Source: Hirundichthys speculiger
Lineage: Eukaryota; Chordata; Actinopteri; Beloniformes; Exocoetidae
Direction of reading: 5' to 3'
DNA: 64,000 nt
Assembly (NCBI GenBank): GCA_018398805.1
Contig: JAGFBZ010000814.1
Span: forward strand, 1,674,001 to 1,738,000
Below are positions 27,701-41,258 of this stretch, piece after piece. The position numbers and the translations under genes were made by a program. Numbering within the stretch: the stretch's first letter is position 1; each line of letters begins with the position of its first letter. The notes beneath the pieces were generated by a model. That model searched no databases. It was not told the DNA's origin and worked only from the letters and a program-made list of their open reading frames with translations.

Positions 27701-30700
27701 ACAACTGCACAAATGTGCCTTTTCAAAGAGGAAAGCCTTTATTGCATCCTCACCAGAGGATGCAGTGTCAGACATCTGCAGCATGTTTGCAAGTATAATA
27801 CATTTTGGAAACATATATTGTACACATAAAAAATTGGCCATAAAAGCTGAAGGGTTCAAAATTTAATGAAAGCAGCATCCCTCCAGCTGCTATGCATGTG
27901 TGAGGATTAATGTTGTTTTGGGCTTTTGTTGTAACCAGTGGCATGGTGAACATTATACTGGTCGAGGGAAGGATGAAGACAATTGCAGTACCTCCCTGTA
28001 CATCCTGACAGCAAACACTGTGTCATTTGTTTAAAAAAAAATTTAAGGAAGAGAGGACATTGTGTTTTTTACCTTAATATCATTAAACATCTGTAGAAAG
28101 ACCTCAGTGAGCTGCTGCAGGGTACAGGAGGGTTTAAGCAGGCGGGCCATGTACACTCCTGACCTGCAACCCTTTGCTGTGTGTCTTCCCCATAGTCTCT
28201 GCCCTGGTTTTCTGTCTCCCCTTTACTGTAAATAAAGGCCACTATAGCCCAAATTAAAAAAAAAGAGAGAGAAAAAAGAAAGCCCTCAATGAGCAGTGCA
28301 CACAATACTGCTCAGCCTTCTCTGAACAAGAAGCTTTTTGGGGGAAGAATAAATGAATAAGCATTACCAAGTGGGCGATGATAAGTACTTGCCATACGGG
28401 CTGCTAAATTTATTTCTTTTTTAACAGATCCATTTCCCTTTCCTTGGCATTTTTTAAGCTTGAAAAGCTAAAAACGTAGGAAAAAAGAAGGAAATTTTTC
28501 TTCAAATATCAAAGAAATGTGTCATCTTTAATTTCATGCCTCTTTAAAATCAGGTCATAGCTTAACTATTAACAGTAACTAGAATTTTGTCCAGGGGGGA
28601 TCAAACTATACATACTATTGTGTTTTGCGGCTTATAATTTGTAAAATTGAAAATGAATTACTGTAGCTTTCCACTATCTCACATTATTCAGAAGGCTTAC
28701 CACTATTTAAGTCTTAGCTTAATGCAAATGACTGTGGTGTCTGAGCACCACTTATATTATAAAGGGTGCATTTAAAGTTAGCTTTGATGTGTTCCTTAAT
28801 ATCACACAGTTCATGCTCCGAAGCAAAGGTGTGATGTTCATTTACACAGGAATAGGTTGCATTAGGTAACAATTTATTCTGTGAGAATGCAACATAGATT
28901 GATTTTTTTTTCTCCTCAAAGGTTGGTGATGTTACACTTTCTAGCACTTTGTTGTTATGCATTTAACTATTTCTGGCACATTTCACCTGTACCGTCCAGC
29001 CCAACGCAGACAATGCCTTCTCCCAGTGGAGAGTGTCTGAAATTGTGCACTGTTAACCCCATTTTTCAACAATATCACATTCGCTGTTCACTGTTCCACA
29101 CGTGGTCATGATCAAAGGGCTCTTTGTAGTCGTGTGTCACGTGCATGTATGTGTCAGGTTATTTGTTAGCAGCACACTGTGGGTACAGGAGATATGTATG
29201 TGAAGTCTGCACATAAAGGCGAAGAGGTGCGTGAGCCTTGGGGGCTCCAGCGGATCTCCCTCCCAGCCTTCAAGCAGACTTTAAAGTGTTCTCTAGTTGC
29301 TCTTCAAGGTGCATCCAGCCACGGCCACATCTGCATGTCAGCCGCCGCTGCGTGACTGTGCCTCCCGGGCGCACCAAAGGCACACACAGTGACAGTGACA
29401 GACACTGAACGATACGGAGCGGAAGAGGAGAGGGAATGAGAGAGTCAGGGCAGGGAAGAAGACAGAGAGAGGGAAAAAAAGAGGATGGCAGCCGGGCGGA
29501 GGGGAAAGACAGAGATCAGCATGAGTCATAATTCACATGTATTATTTCACTGTCAGCTGGAGAATAAAGAAAACATAGAGTTGGTTGACATTCAGGCTTG
29601 ATCATAAAGAAGTATCACAGAGAAGCTTGGAAAAGGAAGGAGGTTTTGTGGGTGTGTGTGCATGCGTGTGTTCAAACTGTGCATATGTGCATTTGTGTAT
29701 GTGCAGATGAAAGGCTCAGAACTGGAGTTGAGACGAGTGAGGGGTGAGGATGTCAGAAAATGAAAAGGATAATTTAGATCTGTTTCCTTTCTCCTGTTCC
29801 AGCGCCTAATGAGCCCTAAGCACTGCAGAGTCCCCGCAAGCACTGCCACAACAGTAAAGATGAAACAGGTAGAGAGTGGGGGGGTAGAAGCAGAGATGAG
29901 AGGGGGAGGTACAGAAGCACAGCAGATGCATGGGGGACGAGGGCAGGCAGGCAGGCTAAGGGAGGGTGTGCAGAAAGATAAGGAGAGAGAGAGAAGACTG
30001 GTGCAGGCTTGGCTTCAAAGGGTGCCGACTAGCGTGGCCATGGAGGAGCCATGAAGTCTATGGCTGCGTGACGTGCTGGACTGGCGGAATAGGCTGCCTT
30101 TTTCAGGTCACACTCACTGTTCTTGGCTTATCTGGACCAGCCACAGACTGTTTTCCAGGAAAGCAGAGAAAAGCAGACTCAGGCTAGGTTGGCTTGGCCC
30201 ATTTTCCCCTCTCTTTGACCAAAAGCGTGTTATGACCCCTCCATCACACAAGCGGATGGAGAGAATGGACCTGCAAATACAGAGCCTGTGTTAAGCGAGA
30301 CTGTGCATGAGCAATACCTTGTCATAAACTATGGAACGCTTGTCGTGCATTTAGCACATTGTAGGTGACGTGTGGTCCAGAGGCTGTCATGTTTTTTTTT
30401 TCCTTTTTTTTTTTTCCCATTGTGCTCTGTGTTGTGAAATTTTAATTTCTGTAATTGGGTCGAACAGGTTGCTCAGCAGGCAGACAGAGGACACGTGCAT
30501 ACATGTGACACATTCCTCACATCTCGAGGAATTTGAAATTTAAAAAAAAAAGCAAAAAATTTGCTGTGTGCTTGTCAAGTGATGTGACACAGGCACACTT
30601 ATCCATACACACATGTACATGCTTATGTCAAACCTCATCGAGTCTTGCAAATAAAATATCACAAACTAGAGTTTGACTGCATGTTTTCCTACAGTCTGTT

Positions 30701-33700
30701 AGTAGTTCATCAGTCTGTTTGCAAATATTTGTTGACATCTTTGTGATATTGTGTAGCTTCCTTTATGCAAGCATTACTCCCGTATTTGTGTTTGCTCAGC
30801 CAGTCAATCCTTTGCATTGATTACTATGCAGTCCGATTAGTGCTCTAACAGTCCCCCCCTATGCCAGAGGCCTGTGTGTGTTTTAAACCCTTTGCATTAG
30901 CAGTTTATTACATCTGAGGCCAAATATCCAAATCTGTTCACTGTTAGAACACCAGTACCACGCTATGCTTACATCTGTTACTCTCAAAGATACATAAGAG
31001 TCAGTATGCTCTGAATGATTCTTACTCTCTGCTCCCTCTCTCCTCTGCTTCTTTGCCCTCCCCTTCTGACAGGCCTGCGGCTGGCAGAGCAGCTGGCTCG
31101 GCGTGAGGACGAGGCGAAGATCCGCCATCGTCTGGGGCTCTCGCTGTGGGCCAGTGGGAATCTGGAGGAGGCTCAACATCAGGTAAAGTATCTCCTGCTC
31201 CTTCCTCTTCTTGCCTTGAGTCACCTTGACTGATTTCTCCTCTCACATCCTCTACTCATTCTGGACGCCTTCCAGCAAATCCACCCCTTATTGGAGCTGA
31301 CCTCCAATAAGCCCACATCTGCTGGCTTAGTGGTTGGCAAAACTTGCAAATGAGAGGTGGAGGTGGATGCCCAAACACACAAAGGGTGGGAAATAAGTTT
31401 TCTGTAATAACCTTATGGTGAAAGAAAAAGCACAAAGGAGCTGGGAAAATAGGAGAAGAAGGAAAAAAAAGGAGTGGTGGTGGAGGTAGAGCCTGGATGT
31501 GGCTCATGATAGTAGTCTGTTGAGCTGGTAAATGCTGTCATCCCAGCAGACAGGCGACAGATGAGTGAAGATGTTTTTTTTGTATCAGTGTGTATGGTGT
31601 CAGGAGCTTCAAACCTCTGCATCACATATACCTTCACTCCTCCTCCTCTTCAGCCGACTGCCCACCTGGCAAGCATGGAATATCCCCTTAACATCTCTCT
31701 TTGCTGTCTGTCCACACACCACAGCTCAAGATTTGATTTTCTCTTCTTTTCCTGGTTTGTGTATCCACATAAGTCTGACAGCCAACCAAGAGCAGTGGCT
31801 GTCACGTTTGACTGTAGGGATGTTTTTCAGCTGTCTTCATTTCCAAAATTTAGTCCAAGACATTTTTGTTATGATTCATGCTCACAGCTTACATCTAGGT
31901 GACCCAGATAGCTTTTGTTTTTCAGTCCTTTTCAAAAAGAAACTTTATCTGTTTGCAATTATCTGCAACAAGAGCTGGGGAATAAAGATTGAACCAAGGT
32001 GGCGACTAGAGCAGAGCCTGGATGCTCATGAGTCATATTGAGGAATTTGTGTTCAATTAAAGCAAAATATTATTCTAACAAGCCAATGCAGCATATTTTC
32101 CACCGCACTTTGCTTTGCTGTTCAAACTCTCAACAATCTTAAATATTCTTTTGCCCTTGTTGCAACTTGCTGTGATACAGTTCTTTGCCTATATACACCA
32201 CAGCTTTTTAAAAGATAGTTTTTTCTGTTTGCCTACCAGCTCATAGCCCTCAGGGTAAATTGACTGTGGGAAAGGACACATTTGTCCTCACAGTATAGAT
32301 GAAGGAGTTATTCATCAGCTGGCTTGTCACTACAAATAACCTTGATAAATACTCCGACCCACTTTATATAACAAATGCAGTGGTTTGAATTTAAATGTAT
32401 AAAGCAGAGAATGGGTGTAGACTTGGGGTACTTGGCCTCATGTTCTTCATTCTGTATGTATTTAAGCCTAAGTGTATTCTACTGCCCTCGCTGTGATCCC
32501 GGTGTTCACCATGACTTGCTGATTGACGTGTCCTGATTGTAATCAGCTATTTCAGCCGTGCCTCCTCCCTTTGAGAGCACTCACATTCATATCTCAGCAA
32601 GTGCGAATCAATGAATTTGTGCTTCCTTAAATATTAGTGGTCTGCTAAAGATTAAGTCGTTGCATTTGATATCATCGAAGCACAGAGGATGAGTATTCCT
32701 GAGGGAGGTTATTTTAGAAAAAAATCATTAGAGGTATGCATGTATCAAACTCTGCTCACATTACACATTCTGCATGACACTGTGTCAGATAAAAGACGTG
32801 TTGGTGTCAGTGACAGTAAAACAAGAGCGTGCTATCTGAATACACAGCAGCTTTGGAATGTTGCAGCTTTTACTTGCAGCACAGCCAAGAGAGTTGCTGT
32901 GGATGCACCACATTTGGGACTGTTTCCCTTTTCATCTGTGCCAGGAAGGGTCAGGCCGGAGGAAAGGCGCCACGAGAAATTAGTTTCATTCGTAAAGGGA
33001 TTATTTGCAAGGCTAACAGATTGAAGCAGCAATGCAGCAATCATCCCGGAGCCCTAGCGGTAGCACTAATGCAGCACAACTCAAAGGTTTTTTGGGTGAT
33101 CTTTACCACCTCCCACCACCCCCCCACCACCTCTTCTGACACACTTTCCTGCATGACCTTGGTATATGCCTCACCAGTTTCTGTGAATGCATACATGAGC
33201 TCTCACAAGAAATGAACAGACTCTGTATCAGTGTGCATTTAATTCATCCTTACCAAGAAGCTTTCCTCTGCTGCAGCTCTTTGTCTCGTATGAAATATGG
33301 TCAAGCAATGCGAGTGTTTTACACTCTCAGCTGCACCCGGACTCCTGCAGAGCGGTTTTGTAGTTGTCTCAGTCATCCTATAGGGCTGCTATTGGTGGCA
33401 GAAATAGGAAATCAATAAACGCTCACATGAATCAGCACTCCTGGTCAGCTCTGCTTGGATGGTGTGCAACATTTCCCGTCGGCCCATTTCTCCATTGTCT
33501 CCCTCTTTCCATCATCCCCAGTGTCTGGCACTGAGTAGAAAGGTCCAATAACACCAACAAGCCCATTGACTTCTCAGCATTTATTTCTTTAGATTCTTTG
33601 TGTCCAGGATTCACAGGTAATTGTTTTGCATCTTACTGCCCTTTCACAGGTCCAAGAAAATAGGAACTGAAGAGACGTTTACGTGTGTTTGGTGGTTATT

Positions 33701-36700
33701 CACCAAACTAGTTTATGATGCTTTCCTTGGTTCAGAGGAAATGAGAAATGGAAGGGCTGATCAGTGATGATCTCTGAGGAGGGACGCTACCATCTAGTGG
33801 CAGAAACCAGTTTGTCTTTGAGAGCTTGAACATGTACACAACACACACACAGCAGTTGGCAGACATTTTTATCCAACATCTCTTTCAAACAGTATCATGA
33901 CAACTTACATAAATAGCATTCACTCAAGGTTGAGTCAAAGCCATAACAGGGGCAGCCCACTTTCAGGCCTCAGTAATAATATCATAATCATTCTGTGACT
34001 GTAATATCTGAAAACATTGCTGCTGTTGTTTGCTCTCAGCTCTACCGTGCTTCTGCATTGTTTGAGACCATCCGCCATGAAGCCCAGCACAGCACAGACT
34101 ATAAACTCTCTCTGTTTGACCTGCAAACCTCCTGCTACCAGGCTCTCCAAAGGGTCCTTGTCAGCCTTGGTGAGTCAATAAACATCTGTCCTATACTCAT
34201 TTCTTCATGCAGTTAGATAACAACATTTTTTTGTGCCTTTTTATATCCCTTTAAGATTAGGTATTATAATTCATCCATTAATCATACTGACTTCTGAACT
34301 CGACAGGCCACCATGATGAGGCCCTGGCGGTGGCAGAGCGGGGTCGCACACGAGCCTTTGCCGATCTCTTGGTGGAGAGGCAAACAGGCCAGCAGGACTC
34401 AGACCCTTACACGCCTGTAACAGTTGAGCATATCTTGGATACTGTCAACAGCCAGAGAGCTTTGGTGCTATATTTCTCTATGGCTGCAGGCTACCTGTAC
34501 AGCTGGCTGCTGGCTCCAGGAGCAGGTAAGGTTTGACTTTGCTTGGTCTATTCTTCTAACTGTAAATTATTTTACTAATGTGGTGAAATGCCACCATGTG
34601 GACCTGCATTTACAGAGGGCAAAGCAATCTGCAACTAAGATGTAATCTGTTTATGTTTAAGAGACCTTCTTGTATGTAGTTTAAAGCATGACAGCAACAC
34701 AGATGGGAGCATGCACACACACAAGCATTTGCTTGTTCAAATCAAAGCAGAAAAAAGACCTAGAGGCTAGAGACTTGTTTTTAGTCACCAGGGGGTAAGA
34801 CGCCCAGCTTTGACACCAAGTGGCAGTGCCACCTGCCACACCAGAGCTAGGATTTGCCCCCTGCTACGCGTTTCACCCCAGAAAGCATCTGCCAATGAGC
34901 CGTGCTGAAGCGATAGTGACACAGATGGGACGAAGCCAAACAACAATGGGAACATTTTCCCACATGTCAATAGGAAAAGACCATGCTGTCACACCAAGTC
35001 AAAACAGAATCTGTCTTTGTTCTTTTGATTTTCTGTCCTCTTAATTTCTTCTAGCAAGCATACTATTGGCAAATCTTTATATAAATCTTTTTTGTTGAAA
35101 CACTAAGTGTCACCAAACCCTGCACAAAGATTAATCTGCTGTCCACTTACATGCATATGGCTGGTGAAATTCCATCTTGACAATTAAAAAAAAAAAACAC
35201 AAAAAGCTGCAGGTGAACTAGACTGACACGTGGCTGCCATTCTGTTAATTATACTTTAGCCCCATTTTTACTCTCTGATGTAAGAGAGGAAATTAGACGC
35301 AGGGCTGTGTCCCATGCCACAGGGCCCCAACATTTGATCAAAACCAGCTCCAGGCAAACAGATGAACTTGACCCCCCCTCCCAGCACTAGTGTCACAAGC
35401 AGGAAGAGCACCACAGGGACAAATGTAGGTCTTCAAAGCAGTGAAAGTTGCTCCAAGCTAAAAGGAAGCCACTTGCTCACTAATCGCCTGTCTGTCACTT
35501 CCTGGCATTCCCTGCCATCCAGCTGGCATACACGCATGGACAGCTCGAAAGAGTGCAACTGATCAAAAGTCTACAAAACAAATCATGATTATCTCATTTG
35601 TGTAAAATTTATCGCATTTAGGACTGAGAATAAAATGAAATGTTGCACATATACTGCGCATTTAAATACGTTTCAAATGAAACTTCCAGAAGACATCCAC
35701 TTACACATTACTGACAGACCCACAAACACACACATACACACACAGCCTGCACTCCAGGCAGCAGATGGCACAGACAGCCTACTCTTATCTTTTATTGAAT
35801 ATTGTTTGCTTTATTCATCCAGCTTCACAGATGCAATGCTACTCGTGGCTTTACTCACAGCTCTCTGTTGAAATCAGCCAATATGATCCTGCTGTGAACA
35901 TGTAATAGAAACATATTAGAAAAATATAGTGGAAAAGGGTTGCATTTATTTTTTTATTAAACTTTCACATCATAAACACATATAAACCTCCTCCGCCCAC
36001 TTTTCCTTTTCTATTTCCTAAGGCATCCTGAAGTTTCATGAGGTGTACCTGGGCGAGAGCGTGTCTGAAGGAGGTTCAGACTTCCAAGAAGGAAGTGGTA
36101 GTACCGTGGTAAGCGGCTCCTCGCTGGAGCAGCACATTGCCAGTGCCCGTGAGGCTCTGGGAGTTGAGTCTTACTACAGCAGGTGAGCTGCTTATGTCTG
36201 TCAAAAATGTATTGAAATGCACTTGTCTGTTTTTCAGTACATTATCCATATCAGAATATGCATGTCATCTGCTCTTCTTTCTCAAAAATGAAAAAAAAAA
36301 ACAATGTCACCTCTAAACTTTTAATAAGCTCTCCTTTTTCCTTCTTGTAATATTAATCCAGTAGTCTTTCAGGGTACACTCATCTTATAGAAATGGACCG
36401 TGGGATTCAGCTCAATGTAATTCAGTTTTATTTGTATAATGTCTATTACAATGCAAGTTGTCTCTCTGCGCTTTACAGAGACCCAGAGCATGACCCGCGA
36501 GCAAATATCATTAACTAAAATTATCGTATTGGATCTTAGTCAAAGTAAAATGGCAAGTAAAAAAAACTCCCGGAGTGGGAGAAAAAAAAAAAACAACCAT
36601 TAAGCAAAACGGTGGCAAGGAAAAAGTCCACATTAAGAGGAAGAAATCTCAAGCAGGACCTGGCTCATAAGGGCTTTCAGCAGGACCTTCCTGTTGAAAG

Positions 36701-39700
36701 CCAGCTGGGTAAAGAAAGAAAAGAGGAGGAAGGTAGGACAAAGAGAGGATTGAGGGCAGAGAGAGGAGAGCACATACATCCTGGCAATACTAATAATAAT
36801 AAGTATCCATTAGCTGGAGAACTAAGGATTCCATGCACTTATATTCTGACTGATACATTGTTAGTACATGAACTACAGAGATGACTATATAAACAGATGT
36901 GGGCAGCAACACTGAGATGGTCAGAGGATCGGACTGCTGGTCAGCATGTTAGTTGATATCCCAGAGACATCTATATAGACAGGTGGAGGTAAATGCTGGG
37001 ATGGTCACAGGGTGGAACTGCAGATCAGTATGTAGCTCTGGAAATTCTGGCCTAAGAGAACGGCAAAAAAAAAATCCCACATAGTACATTGCATTGGCAT
37101 AAATGGAAATTAAATATAATACAAGACATACCGTGGCATTTTTAGAGCCCTTGTCAGAGATGGAAGGGTAGAAACAAGACTCAACAGCTCAAACAAAGCA
37201 CTTTTTTTCTCCAGATTTTACTTAAGAAGGCTTATTCTATCATGTGTCTGTGTGTAAAGAGGGTTATTCTGCCCCACTGCACCCTGTGATGACAGGCCTC
37301 CACCACCTACCTGAAGCAGTCCACTCTCTCCTCAGTGGAAGTAAATGATACGGAATAATGGGTCTTTGGATCACAAGAGAGTTTGAACATCCACCCAACA
37401 AGCAGGGATAATGAAGTAAAAGAGCAGAAAAAGCTTTACAGAGAATATCAGAAAAAAGAAGCTTGAGATGAAGTGATCAAATCAATTAACAGGTCAAAGA
37501 AGCAGAAGCTGGTGAAGGAAGACCTAATAGACAGTAGGGGATGTAGCCAGTAGGACTAGCAGAAAGACAAGATATAGCGGAAAATGTAACTCGCATCCGT
37601 GGTTCTACACTGCGTTTGATGTTTCCCTCGTTGGTGCTTGATCCATAGAGTCCAGCTGGTGTACACAGTGCCAGTCTCCGTCACCCTGGCAGCCTGGCCC
37701 TCCTGCCCCATTACCAGCTCATTTACCACTCCAATGGGTAGTTCCGTAGACACAACCGCCTGGGTGGGCACAATATGGCACCACTTACCAGCCCATTCAC
37801 TATCTGGAGCACAGACAGAGACAGTACTCTGAAATGAGTAGGCAAAATGAATGGAATGAAGAAAAATGAAGAGAGCATATGTGTGTGAAAGAAAGGATAA
37901 TAAAGGGAGTGGAGGACGCTTAATTGTGACAGGTGTTTAGGTGTTTATATAGGAAATCTCTTAATAATTTAAGATTGGATTGTATTTCCCTGCATCCTAG
38001 GAGAATGCATTTTTAAATGCACTAAATACATTTAAAAAGGTTGTGGTGAAGGCATAAAATGATTAGAGATACAGTGGCTGCAAGAGATCGGAAGCCATGT
38101 CACTGCTGTTGTAAGAGCAGGAAGATGACTTTCTGTTAAAGTTGATCTGAAAGAAAAGGTTCAAGTACAGATGCAAAGATGGGGGGGAGAGTGATGGTGA
38201 GTGGGGGTGGGGTGGGGGTGGTTCACTCCCCCATGGACTGGATCAGCATTACCAGCATTTTAATGAAAGGATTTGACTGTGCTTATTATCAGGGCGTTAG
38301 CACAAGCCTAGGAAATTAGGCCAAGTGTGTGGGTTGAATAGTGTGTATTTATGGCAGATCAGGAGTGTGTGGAGTTGATTATCTGCAGAGAAACAATGTC
38401 AGTCTCTGTATTGTGTACTGTGCTCAAGTGCCCTTTTTCTTGCCAGCATTTCTATGGCGGCGGATGTCTCTCACCATCTCTTTCTGTCTCCGTCAGAGGG
38501 TGTTCAAGCAGTGAGACGGAGAGTGAGGCAGGAGATTTGTTGGACCAACAATTTGAGCTCAACAACAAGCTTAACTCAGTCACTGATCCAACAGGCTTCC
38601 TGCGCATGGTGTCAAGAAACAACCTGTTCAACAGGTAGGGGATTGTTGCGCACCACCTTAATGTTACTCTTAATGAGAGACTGTCTTAAGCACCAAAGGA
38701 TACTTAAACCTGTTTTTTCCCCTAAAAAAGAAGATTAGAACTATCTGCTGTGGTAAGGAGATTCGTGGGTATTGTGGCTCATCTGTGAAAGGACCTTTTT
38801 CTCCATTGTTTTGCCAGCGCAGAGGCAGCATGTGAATCCTCCTTATTAAATAGACTGAGCAGAGCCAAGCTGCTAAAGCCCTTATCAACTCCCTTCTCTG
38901 ATGGAGCCTTCTGTGTGTGTGGATGAATTTATGTGTGTGTGTAGTCATGTGAATGTATATCTTTTTCTCAGACGCTGAGACCAGAGTTTACTCCGTCTGT
39001 GTGCAGATTTAGTGAGATTTCAGCAGAGCTATCAGTGAGATTTGGGTTGTACAGAGTGTTATTTATTGACACTATGCAAAGTATTCATGTACTTTGTGCT
39101 TATTGGTAATGTATACCAATGGAAGAAAGTGTCCGTGTGTGTGCAGGCACCAGTGTCTCAGTCCCTGTCCTCATCCACAGTTGAGCTACTCTTTGATGAG
39201 AGGGTAATTCCGACTTTAATTGAGTCTCTGTGCTTATTAAGCCTCTTTAATAGGCTGCTGGTAATAATCCGCTCGTTCTTTTGGGCCTCAAAAAACTCTG
39301 AATTCTAAAGCAGCACATGCTTAGGAGCCTGCCATCTATCACAATACTAAAGCCACAGAAAATGAAGAAAAACCTCTTTGTCGTTTCCTAAATCTCGAGG
39401 TTTGGTGTCAGATAGTCAACAGTATCCGCTTTTCAGGGGCTTTCTTTGACTTGCGCATTAAGATTTAGAATTAGCCTTCATTAGAATGAATAGGCACATG
39501 AAGACTGCCGTTTTGCCAGAGTTACCTGTAATTAAGAGAAAAGATGATGTTCAGGAACAATGGATTCATCATTCAAAGATCTGTCAATTACCTTTTTTTA
39601 ACACTAATCTTCACAAAGGAGCTTGAAGGGATTAATATGAGGTGGTGATGATGAAAGTCAGTTTGCCTAATCCTGTCAGTCTGTATCTGAATTTATGCAC

Positions 39701-41173
39701 AATCCTCACATAATGACACTCTTTAATGATCTTGATGAAGTTGTCAGTAAAGGAGCAGTGACAGTGACAAACAAGACACTTATTATATAAGGGTCAAGTG
39801 GTCTTTTGAGTTATACAAAGACATTTTATTTCATTCTGTCCTCATAAAAAGAGCTCATTGTGTAGAGATAGAGATGTTTACCCATGTAGATCAGATCACA
39901 CTGAAGGACCTGTCTTTCAACTGCTGACCAAACTAGACAGCCACCGAATGCAGCCTTTTTTGCTCAGTTTCACTTGACACTGACCTTCTCACCCTTGTCT
40001 CCTCTTTCATTGCTCCTGTCAGGCTAAAGAACAGTTGTTTTGCTTTCCCAACAAGTCTCATGTCACAGCATAGGAGGGAGACAGAGTGTCTAGAGGCTGG
40101 AGGGAAGCCTGTGGCCTCAGGCTACCAGAACAAGAAGATAGATGCCTGTTGGCTTGGGTCTGGAAGAAACTGTGGGTCTCGGTGCAGATGGAGAACAGTG
40201 ACAAGTGTTCTCAATCTGCTCCATAAAGCTGGGCCCCACAGGGCCAAGCAAAAAGGCTTTTAACCCCAGGGCCACCATTAGCACAGTTGTCAGTATGCTG
40301 GGTGTCTCTGCCTGAGCAGAGAGCTGCCACTTTCATCACAGACATGTCTTGAAAGAGCCTGGTTTTTCTTTCATTGTTTTGGTTGGTTTTAAACACTCTT
40401 TAATACTGTATACGCAGACTTTGAAAGTGCCTTGGGTATGGACACAGACATATGGAAGGTCTGAGTTTTGATTGTTAAAGACAAAGTTCTTGTAAAGATG
40501 AGATGAGCATCACTACCTTTCCTCCTCCTCAGTGATGCTTCCAAGATGATTCCTTTTAATCGTCCATCGACACTGCAGTGCAATACTGCCATCTTGTGGT
40601 CTTTAGCATAATTACATCATAATCTGTGAAATTGTGGTCAATTATTGTGGTCAATTATGTATCATCACAGCACAGATCCAATATAACCTGCATTTACCTC
40701 AAACTTTGTTTCACTTCAATCAAAATGGAAGCATTTTAGAAGAAGAAAAATAGATGTCCCAGTATCATGGAGTTTTGGATCATTGACTTTTGGACCACCC
40801 ATGTAACCATGGCCATGACCTTGTCTGATCTGACATTATTGCAAGCTTCACAATAGACCTCACCAGCCACATCTGAGCCCTTCCTGAAAAGCTTGTTAAA
40901 AGATTTGATGCAGAATACATTAACCATGGCACTGCCTCCATGAGTCTCTTTCCAGCCCTGCCTTTACACTTCTGTTCATGGTTGCTGGTTTTAAGGGGTG
41001 GAGCGACTCACTCAACTCCACTCCATGTCACTTATTTGAGATCAATAGTTGTGTAATTGTAAGCATGCAACCACGCATGTAAACTCAAATTACAGCCTGA
41101 GAGCTCATGTTATTACACACCAAACTGAGAGAAAAATGTCCTCTTTGGAAAAAAAAAAAAAAAAAAAATAAAA

Positions 41174-41258
<85 letters not shown>

